From NCBI RefSeq assembly GCF_000373745.1, contig NZ_KB892279.1:62001-126000 (forward strand): DNA of 64,000 nt, read 5' to 3'. This DNA is from Oligella ureolytica DSM 18253 (GTDB lineage Bacteria > Pseudomonadota > Gammaproteobacteria > Burkholderiales > Burkholderiaceae_B). The notes beneath the pieces were generated by a model. It saw only the letters and a program-made list of their open reading frames with translations. It was not told the DNA's origin and did not search any database. The position numbers and the translations under genes were made by a program. Positions within the stretch are counted from its first letter, which is position 1. The number at the start of each line of letters is the position of its first letter. Shown in pieces: positions 63,643 through 64,000 of this stretch.

Positions 63643-64000
63643 TTACTGTGCAGCAGCTTGTTTGGCCTCTGGCCATACAGAATTTACGACAGCAGATGCA
63701 ACTTCTTCGCTATTTACGCGGAACAGGAATAAGTTATCGCTTTGGCGGATACCGCTGAAAGAAACGGCTTCTGTTTGATTAGAAGCACGGTTAAGAGCAG
63801 CAACGGCGTAACCACGATTTGCAGGCACTGCATCTAACGCTACTTTACCCTGCTCGCTCACGTTAAGAGCAACGTAGACGTTATTGTTTTGATCGGCAAC
63901 AATATCGTGTGAAGTAACGTCAGCAGCTGTGAACACAGGGGCTGCTGAAACATAGATAGTTTGCTGCTCACTAATTTGTACAGGACGGAAACCTTGAACT
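63643..64000 (-). CDS. Partial gene, SecD-head-like protein
   Basis: An open frame entering from the right edge with no stop: at least 118 residues, C-terminal part only. Sequence such as QTIYVSAAPVFTAADVTSHDIV, then VYVALNVSEQGKVAL, resembles the P1 head segment of SecD (Y-x-x-x-x-P-V-x-T-x-x-D-V) but stands without SecD membrane helices. It ends in Ala/Gln. Probably a periplasmic protein with a SecD-like domain; no name is safe. GTG at 63936 is internal. Confidence 0.6.
   Translation of the reverse strand, partial: VQGFRPVQISEQQTIYVSAAPVFTAADVTSHDIVADQNNNVYVALNVSEQGKVALDAVPANRGYAVAALNRASNQTEAVSFSGIRQSDNLFLFRVNSEEVASAVVNSVWPEAKQAAAQ

Noticed and set aside
1-64000. CRISPR arrays, tRNA/rRNA genes, insertion sequences or prophage
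   Set aside because: No regularly spaced repeats, cloverleaf sequences, transposase or phage frames were recognised on either strand.

Overview
The window is ordinary chromosome from a low-to-mid GC (mid-40s % by eye) betaproteobacterium of the Burkholderiales, most likely an Alcaligenaceae member near Oligella, Paenalcaligenes or Pelistega. The basis is gene order and content: glyS-gmhB-plsC-gloA, lptD-surA-rsmA, amgK-murU, a RisA/RisS-like OmpR/EnvZ pair, a double-length UvrA, a phaC-phaB-phaR polyhydroxybutyrate locus, odhA-odhB-lpdA-zapE, and a 5' leader where Burkholderiales carry the sucA RNA motif. The genus is inference. I see no rRNA, tRNA, insertion sequence, prophage or CRISPR array.

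Layout. 0-2.1 kb: end of glyS, heptose phosphatase gmhB, acyltransferase plsC and glyoxalase gloA, closed by a bidirectional terminator. 2.1-6.8 kb (minus): rsmA, surA and lptD, so outer-membrane biogenesis. 7-15.6 kb (plus): the peptidoglycan-recycling pair amgK-murU, an anchored coiled-coil protein, an OmpR/EnvZ-type two-component system, glnS and minCDE. 15.7-20.2 kb: two tandem OsmB-like lipoproteins, ettA, an acidic protein of unknown function, a family 2 glycosyltransferase, and an unannotated 46-codon basic ORF. 20.5-26.9 kb: the 1895-residue UvrA and a zinc-less sirtuin. 26.9-34.3 kb: tcdA, a ChaC-like cyclotransferase, pdxH, a flavin reductase, an FAD oxidoreductase, purU, and a LysR regulator divergent from mmsA. 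34.4-39 kb (minus): a diheme cytochrome c peroxidase behind an FNR-type promoter, then phaR, phaB and phaC. 39-47 kb: pgeF-rluD divergent from bamD, and dinG divergent from tex. 47-52.8 kb (minus): small membrane protein, YgjP-like metalloprotease, BenE-type transporter, azlCD, trpS and zapE. 52.9-58.6 kb (minus): 2-oxoglutarate dehydrogenase operon odhA-odhB-lpdA. 59-61.5 kb: malic enzyme maeB. 61.6-64 kb is the accessory part: a DoxX membrane protein, a secreted barnase-type RNase overlapping its barstar-type inhibitor gene, an anchored protein of unknown function, and a partial SecD-head-like gene running off the edge.

Main themes are envelope building (LptD, SurA, BamD, PlsC, GmhB, AmgK/MurU, PgeF), carbon storage and central metabolism (Pha, Odh, MaeB, MmsA), and oxygen-responsive peroxide reduction (Ccp). 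The most interesting items are the intramolecularly duplicated UvrA, the barnase/barstar pair with an altered interface and a basic N-terminal extension on the inhibitor, the class II FNR promoter, the odhA leader RNA with hairpins at every operon junction, and the conspicuous 46-aa basic ORF. No wholly new multi-gene system is evident.
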